64,000 bases of DNA from Ricordea florida (Eukaryota; Cnidaria; Anthozoa; Corallimorpharia; Ricordeidae), in NCBI GenBank assembly GCA_949710005.1, contig OX453273.1, positions 38,756,538 through 38,820,537 on the forward strand, given 5' to 3'. The position numbers were made by a program, and so were the translations under genes. Positions 1 to 10,812 of the stretch are shown here, one piece after another (position 1 is the stretch's first letter; each line of letters opens with the position of its first letter). Under the pieces are notes generated by a model. The model saw only the letters and a list, made by a program, of their open reading frames with translations, did not search any database and had not been told where the DNA came from.

Positions 1-1381
1 ATTTTACCTTTTGTGCTATTCTCTTTTATTCCCTACTTGACATGATTGTGCTTGCTATGAAGACAATATTTACAAGTTCTAATACTAAAGAGAGCTCTTT
101 ATCAGAAAGCACAAATGAAACTAGGAGAGAGAAGTCCAATTTGGATTAAAACATTGTGACATAAAATCATCACTAAAATATTTCACATAAACCCCCCGTT
201 TTCCCCAATTTGTTCTTGGTATGGCCCTCCTACCAAAGCAGTTTCTTGCATGGGCCCCACCCCCAAATCCCAACAGGTCCCCTTCCTACATAAAAAGGAT
301 AAAGGTAAAATCTTTATTTAGACAATATTTCCTTCAAGAATTTACAATATTGAATTAAAAGAATAAATGGTCCCAAAGCAAATAACAAACAGTTCATCAA
401 ATGAGTTTATAAGGTAAGATTTACCACCAGAGGATTCAATGGGTGCTGACATTTTGAGAGTTAAGCTTTGTCACAGCAAGACCTCAGCTGTCCTTACATA
501 ATAGTGATAAACTTTATTAAGTCATTTAATAAACCATTTTATGTGTGTTTCAATTTCCCACTACGCAGCACAAGTTTCTAAGCCAGTAGCAAATATATAA
601 GCCAGTAGCAAATAATGGATTTCCGATTTCTAAAATAATTTGAATGAATTTTGCCATTTGATGTGCTGGCAATAGCCACTGCTGCTGTCTGATTGTCAAA
701 AGAGCTCCTTTGATAGATGGAGTAAGGGAATAATTTCCCTCAATTGCAATTCAAAAACAAACAGGAAGTGAGGGAGCCACAGTTTCATATGTTCATGAAT
801 CTTTCATGAATTTGACTTACAACTTATTAAATCTTGTGTCTTTTTGATGTTTTTGTCCCTTCTTCCTTGAGTGATTTCATTTCAAGGTTATGTTTACAAA
901 ACACCCCATTTAAAGAACTGCTTAAAGTATTGTACAGAAAGGGGCATTTACTCAAAGACATATACTCATTAGAATAAGATCAAAACAAAGGCAAATAGAA
1001 CCAGATCACCTGCTCCCCAGTGACGTAGGCCTGTCAACCCCAATTAACACTAAATTGGGGAGGGGGCTTTGTTTTCAATTTCTGGGGTCTTATGGGGTCT
1101 TTGTTTTCAAGACACCCTTGTTTGAATCCCCAGGTGTTTACAGGAGGCCATCAATAGCTTGTTGTTCCATAATGAATCCACCGTAATTTTTCCACCTCGG
1201 CGACCAATTTGGGCGTCAGATGTATTTCACTTAGTGCATTAATGGATCAAACTGAAAGAACTTGCATCCATGCATGATAAACGTTTTAGGGTTCATTTTT
1301 TCCAAATTCCACTGACTCCTTACTTTCTTCATAGCTTTTTTGTAGACTGTCACGAAACGATTGGATACCAACTGCAGAGAA
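1..1381. other. Gene-free left edge, probable 3' flank of PIGBOS1
   Basis: I see no convincing coding exon here. The stretch lies downstream of the minus-strand PIGBOS1 stop codon, so part of it is probably its 3' UTR; minus-strand polyadenylation hexamers (TTTATT on the plus strand) occur near 311 and 511. A short direct duplication of about 15 bp (GCCAGTAGCAAATA) lies near 582-617. Nothing else stands out. Confidence 0.4.
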
Positions 1382-1672
1382 TCATTTCGCTGATGTATCT
1401 AGTTCCTTGTCTTTGACCTTGATGAGAAGAGCTCCAGACATCGTATTTTTCTCCATTTTTTTAGCTGGTTTCTCTGACTTCTCTCTACTAGTCTCTGACT
1501 TCTCTCTACTAGTCGCAGTAGACTTCGTTTCTTGATTCGCTTTGCCTCCGTTGCGCTCACCAAAATACCTTTCAAGTAAAGGCTTGTAAATGTAAACTCC
1601 ACTGGTAACCCCGATCAAAGTTACAATGAATAACTGATGTAGTGGGATTCTGTTGAAAATTCCAAACACCAT
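1382..1672 (-). CDS. PIGBOS1: PIGBOS1-like mitochondrial outer-membrane microprotein
   Basis: A single-exon open frame of 96 residues. The first ATG is at 1672; the open frame extends 13 codons further upstream but begins with TTG, so I use the ATG. Residues 8-36 (IPLHQLFIVTLIGVTSGVYI, then KPLLERYFG) match the conserved core of human PIGBOS1: a short membrane helix, then GVYI, an aromatic or polar residue, a proline and an ExY motif. Human PIGBOS1 sits in the mitochondrial outer membrane and contacts the ER protein CLCC1 to tune the unfolded protein response. This protein is longer than the 54-residue human one because of a charged tail holding a direct repeat (TSREKSE twice). It is head-to-head with PIGB, the arrangement that gives the human gene its name. 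The identification rests on the motif and the synteny together. Confidence 0.85.
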   Translation of the reverse strand: MVFGIFNRIPLHQLFIVTLIGVTSGVYIYKPLLERYFGERNGGKANQETKSTATSREKSETSREKSEKPAKKMEKNTMSGALLIKVKDKELDTSAK

Positions 1673-2018
1673 TTTCTGTGGGACAGTAATTTCGATCAGG
1701 AATTTGGCCAACTATTACGTTTGCGGTAGAGTGAGGCGAGTATAAGGTATTTTTTTAGGATGGGGTGGGAGGATTGATGTTTAAGGAAAAAAAATCCTGC
1801 AGATAGACTCGATGTGAAAAAATATAGAACAGGAACATAAAATCATTGTATATACGCCAACAATTTTTTTTTTTAAAAATAGAGCACATTGGTATGAGAA
1901 AACAGTCATATCCAAACCATATAACCCAGCCCTCCCCCGCTAAAAATCGAATGATCAGCCCCTAACGTTGGAACGCCTTGTAGATTCTATTGCTCGTGGA
2001 GATCGAATGATATAGATC
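1673..2018. promoter_or_regulatory. Bidirectional promoter region PIGBOS1/PIGB
   Basis: The 346 bp between the divergent start codons must hold both promoters and 5' UTRs. I see no TATA box in a convincing position; the region contains A/T runs and a C-rich stretch near 1925-1940. The promoter call is inferred from the head-to-head layout. Confidence 0.5.
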
Positions 2019-5000
2019 ATGAAAAGAAATAACTCTAAAGTGAGAAAGTGGGAAAATTTTCAACAAACTGCAGAAAGCAATCAATCCCCTAAACCTAGCC
2101 ATATAACTGGTTCTTACGAAGGAAGAGATAACGCGCACTTCACAGAAAGTACGCTATTTTGTTACCTCCTCCTTTTCAGGATTGTAAACGCTTTAATCAT
2201 TAGGACATTTTTCGTCCCTGATGAATTTTGGCAAGGCCCTGAAGTCGCCCACAGAATTGTTTACGGCTACGGTTATTTAACTTGGGAATGGCATGAAGGA
2301 ATCAGAGGTTGGACGCCGCCATTAATTTACGCCGCAATCTATACAATCTTGTCTCTCTTCCGAATGGACAATGCTACAACTCTTATCTACGCTCCTAGGC
2401 TAGAACAAGCTTGCTTGGCGGCATTTGGGGACTTATTCCTGTATAAACTTGCTGTCAAGAGATTTAATCACAATGTTGGCAAATGGTCACTTTTATGCTA
2501 TCTTCTCTCGTGGTTTGTGTTTTTCAGTGTAACGAGAACTTTGACAAATTCTTTGGAAACAGTGTTTTCTACGATTGGATTGTATTTCTGGCCTTTTGGA
2601 GTCACTGAGAAATCTGATGATATACAGATGTTAAAATCCCTTGGTTTTGCTGCTGTTTCTTGTATCATGAGACCAACAGCAGCCATCATTTGGATTACTT
2701 TGTGTGGACTGCATTTTTTCTTGTCATCTAACAAATTGGCATTCGTGAAGTGTATTGCACTGGTTGGAGTTCTTGCCATGGTGTGGTCTTTCGTTGTCGA
2801 CAGCTGGTTGTATGGAAGACCGACATTTGTGCAACTCAACTTTCTTCATTTTAATGTAGTAAAAAATATAGGAACGTTTTATGGAAGTCACCCATGGCAC
2901 TGGTGAGCAAATTAGAACAGCAAAATTCAATTTTAATACCAACTAAGCTCACACACACACAACAAGAAAATAACCACCAACATAAAATAAAGAAAAAAAT
3001 ACTTAATTATTGAACAAATTGCAAACATTATAAGGACTGCACAGAAAAAGAGCTGAATTTTTTTTGCTTATCATGTTTCCATTTATTCCTCTCTTTTCTC
3101 TTTTGTTCATTCACTTTTTCATTTTCTTTGCTCTTGGTAGGTTTTATGAGGCCATATAAAATTGCATTGACACGAGATTATTTAGCTTTGGATAGACTAA
3201 GCTTTAAATGCGGGGGTAGTTTCCAAAGAAACTGGTGCTGCATCAGTGAGGAATTGAAACACAAGAAATTGGGATAATCAAACAAGTTGATAAAGTAATT
3301 TATATCACCCTAAGGTAAAAAAGGGGGTGCTTACGGTGGTATAACTTACTTTATCAACTTGTTTGATTATCCCAGTTTCTTAAGCTGGAAATGGATTACA
3401 TCTCACGAAAAGAATCAAAGTCTTATTTCCTCTTTAATATGCTTAACTGAAACTTGCTACAAGTAAATGTCCTTTTATCAAAAACCTGATTATCTTAAGT
3501 TTTTATTTTATAGGTATTTTACTCAAGGTTTTCCCATCATGATGTTTACACATCTCATTCCATTTGCTGGTGGCATTATAAAAGCTCTTCCAAGAGAAAA
3601 ATCTTTAGCATGTCTTATCTTGTGGACCATACTTGTATACAGGTCAGTGAGTGTTATTAACCAGTAAGTTTCAATTGTTTCATTCAGGTAATTTGTGTTG
3701 ACAACTTATTTGACTGAATTAAGTTTTGATTTATAGAGTTCCTTTTAGAGTAAGAAGTTAAGACAGTGTAAAAAAATTGTGTAAGTAATGTTTTACAACA
3801 ATTATCACAGAGTGCCATACAATTGGTGGGTTTCCTGTGGCATACTAATTAAAGGCTTTGTATAGGAGTGTACAACAAAGTTCAGATGTTTGGGGAGATG
3901 GCTGCAAAATATGAAATTGTTAGGTAGTTCAAGTATACTTAAGGGACGTGTTCATCCATTTAACCATTATTTTTTGAGGATCATAATGCTCTCCTTCTAA
4001 GCCAATATTTGAATTACCATACAGCACAACTCCCCATTAACAGTTTCATGGTAATACTGTTTATTAAATACCTGGTTCTGCCAGTAGGCAAGATTAAGCT
4101 AATCCAGAGTTCTGATTGGCTACCCGAGTGGCCCACTTAAGACTTCCCACTTAATCCACGAAACAAAACAGGAACGAAATGGCCAATAATAAATCCTTTA
4201 TTGACCAAGCTTGTTCGATAAAGATAGGTGGGCCTTGGTCAGTAAAGGATATATATCAATAAAATAGAAGACTAGGTTATTCTTTTCACACATACTAAAT
4301 GAATTTATATTTTACATTACAGTTTTCTTGGGCATAAGGAATTCAGATTCATTTTTCCTGTGATCCCATTGGCTATGTGCTATTGTGGACTCTTTCTGAG
4401 TCATCTCTCTGGGTACCCCCTTGAGAAGACCCCTGCAACCATTCATGACAATAACACTGATGTTGCTCAATCTGGATGGAAATCTAGGCTGATAGTTATC
4501 TTCCTTGCAATAACAAATATTCCAATAGCGCTGTACACAACCACAATCCACCAAAGAGGGACAATAGATGTCATGGACTACATTCACCATGAAAGCTCCC
4601 AAGTGAAAAGTGATAAAGACATATCAGTGTTGTTTTTGATGCCTTGCCATTCCACACCATTTTACAGGTTTGAATTTTACAATGGTTAACTCTCATTTTT
4701 CCATTTCTGTAAGTTACCATAACTATGAAATAGCAAACCTGAGTCTTTGAGGTTTAACCTTTTTAACCTCTTTGTCAAGATACTAATCTTATCATAGTCT
4801 CATTGATTTTATACAGTACTAATTCGAAGAGTTTGTCACTATCAACAGTTACCAAATTACACCCAATGGTCCCCAGACGTTCCATGCTCTATTAGTTAAG
4901 AGAATGTGTTATATTACTAAAAACTGTGGAATGGGCGCAAATTTATATATCGTTTCCATACCAACTTTTTGTTGTTGCCCCATCCTTTTCTGTCAAAGAA

Positions 5001-7085
5001 TTCCAACAATTTGACCACAGTGGCTGTGTTCACAATGGCGCACTTGACCAAGACAGGGTGGGTATACGTATTTCTCTTTTGGTCCTTTATCTTAAACTTG
5101 TACCTCGTGTCTTGGTCATGTGCACCATATTGAACCTGTAAAAGCTGAAAACTTGTTTTCGTCGAACTCCTAGTCACATTACCCTCACATGTTGACACTT
5201 AGAACAATCAAAGAAAGTAAGTGTGGCTGTCTAAGTGTGGCTGTCAAACAAAGTGGGAGGGGTAGCGATGTGAAAATTTTTGCCCATTCCATGGTTTGGT
5301 GATTTTCGCAGTATATCAACAAAGTTTACTATATCGACATATTTCAATTAGCAATATTTATTTCTAAATATTTATGTCATTCATTAGGAAAAATTAGACA
5401 CTGTGTGGTTCCTGTTCAGACTCACCAGTTTAACCTTCTAGACTAACCCTCCTTACTCTGTCTTGTAAATAAATGCAATAATTGAACTTTCCAATTATTG
5501 GAAAGTTCTCAAACTGAGTCAGTCTTTGGAGTGTGGCCAGCAGCAGGTAGTAATTAACCATAACATCATGTGATTTTAATTAAGTTGCAAGGAAATTAAA
5601 ACAAAACATTTTTGTAGAAAAAAAAATTTATTGGAAATCACACTACATTTTCATCAAAGCCATTAATGACTAAAATTGTTGTTTAGAGTTAAATTTAGCA
5701 TGTTCCATTCAGTACATGAAATGCTCATCTGTACTAATAATGATAATAATAATAATAATGGTGGTAATGTTAATGCTAATAACAATTTACAACATATACA
5801 AGGTACCGGTATTTAAAATATATAAGTCAGTTTCCAAGAGTTGTCATTTAGTAATCAAACACAACATTTTATTTTTTGAACAGTTTTGTACACAGAAACA
5901 TCTCTATGAAGCTTCTTGAATGTCCTCCAAGTGATGAAGATAATTATGTTGATGAAGCTGATGTGTTTTTCCAAAACCCTTCAGCTTGGCTTGCAACAAC
6001 ATTTGGAAATGTCTCAGAATCTAATGAACAAGTTCATCTCCCTTCTCATATGGTACTCTACGATGTTCTGTTACCAGTGAGTGATGATCCTTTCTCACTG
6101 TTCATTTATTATACTGCTTCCAAGTTGCTGAGCATTATACATGTCTGAATAACTGACTGTAATGCTTCTTGGTATTTTGATGAAGGAGTGTCTCATGATT
6201 GACTGAAATGTGGCTGTAGTGTTAATGTGGTATTATTTTAGTCTTACCTCTGTTCAGAAATGCTGAACACATTTTTGTTTTTTTTTTGCCATCCAGTACT
6301 AACAGAAGTGTAGTAGTTAGCTTGTCATTCTTCCAAGTAGGAGGTTCAGAGGTTGAGTGCCAGTGATTACACTGTGTTGTTTTCTTAGACAAGAAACTTA
6401 ACTACTCATTGTCTCTGTCTACCCAGGCATGTAAATGGCCACCAGCAATATAATGCAGGCATTGGACTAACATCCCATCCAAGGGATTGGGGGACAGCGA
6501 CAATACTCCCAGATACTTTGTGCTACTAAAACTGGGATAAGCTCTGCTTGCATGGACTTAACAGACTGTGTGCACCTTTACTTACCTACCTTACCAAATA
6601 AGGTTTCTGGGTCTACCTTGTTCACAGGCTCACTGTTCTTCAATCACGAAAGAGTCCCTGGGAATCCATTAAATCTGTTTTTTTTTTCCATCATTAGAGC
6701 ATTTCAAGTTTCTTGGAAGATTTCCTATACAATGAGGTAAGACATGCTTTCATGATCAGCACTTACAGGGAAACTGGAAGTGCATCTAGTTTCAAGCAAA
6801 GTTTAAGACAAAAAGGAGCATTTGCATTTGCATTTGTTGTTAGGTCTTGTTTTCACAGTCCATCCAAGTTTTTGAGATGGTTAGTGCCGTAAGTGGGTCA
6901 TTGGTTGTTGGTAATTAATGGAATTTAGCATGTGTAATTCCCTTTAGGAACATTTTACATAAAAGTGTCAACTTACAGTCATTTATTGTCTGTTAAATTT
7001 CTTTCAGTGTGCAAGATATTTTCATACACATTTCCCAACTGAAGAACGTATAGGAAGAAATGTCTTGGTTTACTGCAAGTCATAA
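2019..7085 (+). CDS. PIGB: GPI mannosyltransferase 3 (PIG-B), six exons, complete
   Basis: Exons: 2019-2902, 3514-3642, 4323-4667, 5884-6076, 6698-6736 and 7008-7085. All junctions are GT-AG and the phases fit, giving 555 residues; the human protein has 554. PIG-B is an ER multi-pass glycosyltransferase of family GT22. It adds the third mannose, from dolichol-phosphate-mannose, to the GPI-anchor precursor. Supporting motifs are FFVPDEFWQ (about residues 64-72) in the first luminal loop, where the acidic residues are thought catalytic, YGYLTWEW, the GSHPWHWYF stretch that spans the exon 1/2 junction, HKEFRFIFP at the start of exon 3, and LMPCHSTP at the end of exon 3. Several hydrophobic helices follow exon 1. 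An AATAAA signal lies at 7166, 80 bp past the stop. Intron 4 holds a SINE and intron 1 an inverted repeat. The gene looks intact. Confidence 0.96.
3263..3382. repeat. Inverted Penelope-like terminal fragment in PIGB intron 1
   Basis: A palindrome with arms of about 40 bp (AAATTGGGATAATCAAACAA on the left, its complement on the right near 3355-3375). The right arm carries CTTACGGTGGTATAACTTAC, which also appears at 44250 downstream of a hammerhead-like sequence. It is therefore probably two head-to-head ends of the same retroelement family. Confidence 0.55.
5037..5125. repeat. Imperfect hairpin in PIGB intron 3
   Basis: The arms GCGCACTTGACCAAGACA and TGTCTTGGTCATGTGCA are inverted copies about 50 bp apart. 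This is probably a small foldback element. The rest of intron 3 (4668-5883) shows only an ATA/ATG-rich microsatellite near 5735-5765. Confidence 0.45.
6300..6545 (+). repeat. SINE-like repeat in PIGB intron 4
   Basis: The sequence has the look of a tRNA-derived SINE: an RNA polymerase III B-box-like GGTTCAGAGGTTGAGTGCC near 6343, then ATTGGACTAACATCCCATCC and ACTGGGATAAGCTCTG, a body I recognise as common in coral genomes. The family name and exact ends are uncertain. Confidence 0.5.
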
Positions 7086-7657
7086 TGAACAAATTATATT
7101 GAATCCCATGAGACAATAGATGTAAACATGTTTGTTGTATATAATTTTTTTAAGTTTCATTTTGTAATAAAAAGTATTTACAATTTTAATGGTTCAGCTT
7201 TGGGTATATAACGACATGAAGTAAATGTGAAGCCCTATAATGAGTATATAACAAGTGAGAAAGTGGTACTATTAAATATTAAAACAGGGCTGGAAATAAT
7301 GGCCAGTCAACGGATAATGTCTGGTTAAAATTGGATATTGACCAGACAAATCCTTGGATCGCCAGACATCTTGTCTGGAGCTCACTGACTCCTGAGAAAT
7401 TTTAATTTTTAACTATTTGACAATACAAAGAATAAGGTTGTCTTTAATGGATTCTAAATGGAAGAAAGAAAGGGAGCACAACAATTGTATTTGGGAATAA
7501 GACACCATGCATTTAACAGGGTTCATACAAAAAATTGCAACCATTTTTCAAGGACTTTTCAAGGACTTTTCAAGGATCAAATGTGATTTTCAAGGACCCC
7601 AAACAGGAATGTAATTTTAGGGATGGCAAATACAAATAGACATACGCATATTCCAAA

Positions 7658-8202
7658 CTAACAGGTTTTCAAGGCCACAGGTTTTTGCTCCATCTCATTC
7701 TCTACGTTGTTCAGTACACTGGTCTTTTCTTTGGCAGTTCTCCTGAGAGAATTTGACTGTGTCATGAAACCTTTAATTCCAGTTGATTCAGCCTTTTTGG
7801 CTAAATTATCCGCTGACCTAACTAAAGAATCAATGTCTTCAGTCAATCTCCTCTTCTTTTCTTTCAGTTCCTCAATTTCATGCAACAAAGACTTCCTCTT
7901 TCGATTTCCTTCTTCTGATTTCTTGTTTTGTCTTTGTTGATCCAGATACCTTTCATACCATTTTCTAGCTGAAGCACATGAGGTAAGCAACGACTGAGTG
8001 ATTGGTACATCCACTGGCAAAATGCCACCAACTGTATCAATATGATCACACACAATTTGTTGGGCCACAAGTGATTCATTTGACTGATTCTCAACCTCAA
8101 ACTCCTTATTTGCTGACCTCTCTCAACCGAAGCTTGACCATGATAAAGGACTAAAAGTAGCTGTACCACTTTAAACAACTTCTGGTATGACTCAGTGTTC
8201 AT
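7658..8202 (-). pseudogene. C-terminal transposase remnant with coiled coil, frameshifted
   Basis: Read from 8202 downwards, the frame gives LLLVLYHGQASVERG. That resembles the conserved C-terminal dimerisation motif of hAT-type transposases, which usually continues VERGFS. Here the frame breaks just after VERG, and the downstream part (8068-7658) resumes in another frame with VAQQIVCDHID and a long charged coiled coil (EIEELKEKKRRLTEDIDSL). It belongs to the element at 7517-9027. The protein is not translatable as one piece. Confidence 0.6.
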
Positions 8203-8369
8203 TTAAGTGCCGAACAGTTCATCCAATCTGTCAGTACTGAGTTTGAAGTTAGAGACCTTCTCAGAACCAAAAGCTGGGAAGTGGTCCGGAAACCTGGTGT
8301 ACTCCTGAATGAGGGAATGCTCATCATGGTATCTTTGTTAGTGCTCCCAGTATCAACATTTTCGCCATT

Positions 8370-8678
8370 TTAAGTTGCCAAAGAAGTGCTCATCTGACCT
8401 TCAGATCCTTTTCCTTTGAAATATACAGTAGTTGCTTCCCCAGTCGTGCCTCCATCCAACTTTATGTTCGCCTGATGTTTGCTTTCCGCCATGTGTGAGC
8501 ATAATGCAATCTCACCCATCCTTGTTAAGTCGATAGCTTTGTTGCACATAACGCAAAATGCTTTATGTAAATCATCTTTTACTTGCCTGACCCATTTATA
8601 TTCTGTCTTTGATAACCAACGAGTATCAACACAAAACTTGCCTGGCATTATTTGCTGCGGAAGAGCCCACCAAAGCAC
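8370..8678 (-). pseudogene. BED-like zinc finger fragment of the same transposon
   Basis: The frame contains WLSKTEYKWVRQVKDDLHKA followed by FCVMCNKAIDL and, after 11 residues, H and H spaced as in HMAESKH. This C2H2 arrangement is typical of the BED-type DNA-binding finger at the start of many hAT transposases. It is separated from the C-terminal remnant by a deletion that removes the catalytic core. Confidence 0.55.
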
Positions 8679-9492
8679 AAATGATAGAATGACTCAAAAA
8701 ATACATGTGACATGCACACGACCATAAAATTACATACACAACCGCTGGTCAATTTTGTTTTGGCTCGCATTTGGACTCGCACTTGACTTGCTGTTATCCT
8801 TAGTTAGCTTATTTTGCTGTGTTCCAAGTTCCTTGACATCAGAAAAAGAACAATAATGCAATGCACCTTTGCTTTCGACTCCACCGCATTCGAAGGTTGA
8901 GAAAATTCAAGGACTTTTCAAGGACTTGTAAAGAAATTCAAGGACTTTTCAAGGATAAATTGAGTTCAAGGACTTTTCAAGGACTCCCCCTAAAATTCAA
9001 GGACTTTTCAAGACTGTGCGAACCCTGTTTAATACAATTACAGTAAGTAAAAATTATTTTTTTCAAATTAATCAAGAGATTGATTGAGCCCTTCGGCTCT
9101 CATATATTCTGCACAGTTTACTTGAAGTTCAGTTGTAGGAATGATGTGGCGATTGCCAAAATGTAATTTTTCAATTATAAGTGATTTTGCCAGATGTAAA
9201 GTAAAACAGACAATTGTGGTTGTATCTTGCACAACTGTTCTGCATACTGAATGCAGAGCTGCTTCTGCAATACTGAGAGTAGTAGAACTACTGACCTGTA
9301 CTTTTTGTTGCCAAACTAACTTGGATTCAGTTGTTTTTTAGTTACAAAAGGATTACTGTGCAGTCTGGGTTCACTATCGCAAGAATTACAACTGTTAAAA
9401 TTTGACCAGCCAAAAACAGGTGGTGTCCAAGCAAAAACATGTTTGACTGGACAACATGACTGGTGCCTGCCCATTGGTTATTTGCAGTCCTG

Positions 9493-10812
9493 TTAAGTCT
9501 CTAGAACTTTGTTCTTCCTAAACCATGTTTACCTTTGGAGCCATCTAATCAAATTTTGAATTCTAGTCATCTAAACCAAGTCCCCTTTATAATGAAAGCT
9601 AACCATCTCATAAACATACCTTGAAGTTTTCCAAGGTATAATCAGCCAACTGGACTATTTTAAGCATCAGGGAAATGTAACATTTAAGGAACTGGCACAG
9701 CATGCAAAGCTTAAGTTGAAGCAATTGGTCACCAAGCCATGGTTGTTCTAAGTGTGGAAAGGACTATTTCATTTGATAAAAGGATAAGATTTTACACTGA
9801 ATTAACCAGATAATGTAGCCGACCCACCCCTTGAAGAAATAGGACTATATTACAGGCCATTTTTTGATGGTGAATGTTATGGTGTTTTTTTTTTTATGCC
9901 TATAATATCCTGATTGTGTGAGAACAGTAGCTTAGCATGCTTGGGAATGACTTGTTAGATGACTAGACATAAAGGATGAAGACAACCAATCAAGATGGTT
10001 TGAATATATATAAATGTGAAACATGTTATCTTCTACTTTCTCAATGCAAGCAAAATTTCTTATAATAGAAATTAACAGAGCACAAGGCAAACAAAACACC
10101 TGCTGCAGGAGTGGGAAGGCAGGTGCAATAGCCTTAGCCACTTTCCCCTCCTTAACTAAGTAAACAGAGAACTGTGAACAATCTGGTAATTAACTGAGTG
10201 GTCCCAAGTCCTCTCAACAACACACCTTAGAGGAATGGCTAATTAAGCTGAACTTTTGTTTGATGACCAATAAAATATCCAACAAATATGCTTTAGGATG
10301 TGGGTTGAACCAAAATGTTGTTTAATAGATCTACAGCTTTTCAATTTCTAGATTTTAATAAAAGCCCATACTTAAGTATGCTTTCTTAAAAGAACATTTT
10401 CAGACTATTGTCAACAATTCAGCTACAGTATGCATAAGGAGGTATGAGGTTTCCTCAAAATCTAGCCATTATTTCTTTATGATTCAATTATTGTAAAAAA
10501 AGAAAAAAAAACATTCATAATCTGCAGCTTGCTTCAAAGCATCTGAACTAAATAAAGTTAAAAAACAACTAATAAAAATTCTCAAAGATAAAATACTGCA
10601 TAAGCATGAAAAGTCAAACTGAAAGGCATTTAGACTGTCAGCATCTATATCCTTGTCAGTAAGCATATTAGAAGATGCCAATTTTGAATTGTCCATCTTG
10701 AATATAACCACAAGTCTTTTGCACTGATTGTCTATTCAGTATGGTGCATCCACATTACAATGCATCCAGCTATTTAGGTCTGTCTGTGGTTCATAGATTT
10801 TCTTCTTAAAGT
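9493..10812. other. Intergenic, no gene seen
   Basis: I find no exon that resembles a known protein. A partial copy of the palindromic MITE family (see 18138-18283) lies near 10410-10475 (CTACAGTATGCATAAGG). The part closest to 10812 is probably the 3' UTR of the CKS gene. Confidence 0.4.

Larger units (their letters stand above)
7517..9027 (-). mobile_element. Decayed hAT-like DNA transposon with TTTAA duplication
   Basis: The terminal inverted repeats CAGGGTTCATACA and TGTGCGAACCCTG lie directly against TTTAA on both sides (7512-7516 and 9028-9032). Both ends carry arrays of TTCAAGGACTTTTCAAGGAC. Inside are two broken minus-strand coding pieces, described separately. The 1.5-kb length and the frameshift point to an internally deleted copy that cannot move on its own. 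Confidence 0.75.
7285..9492. mobile_element. Old DNA-transposon relic (outer element)
   Basis: The left end CAGGGCTGGAAATAA and the inverted right end (TTATTTGCAGTCCTG) agree at about 13 of 15 positions. Between them lies a second element (7517-9027), so this would be a host element interrupted by a younger one. I find no clear target-site duplication, and no coding sequence outside the inner element. The CAGGGCTG end is of the hAT kind. Confidence 0.4.

Noticed and set aside
1673-1711. N-terminal extension of PIGBOS1
   Set aside because: The frame stays open upstream of the ATG at 1672 but only to a TTG; similarity to PIGBOS1 starts after the ATG.
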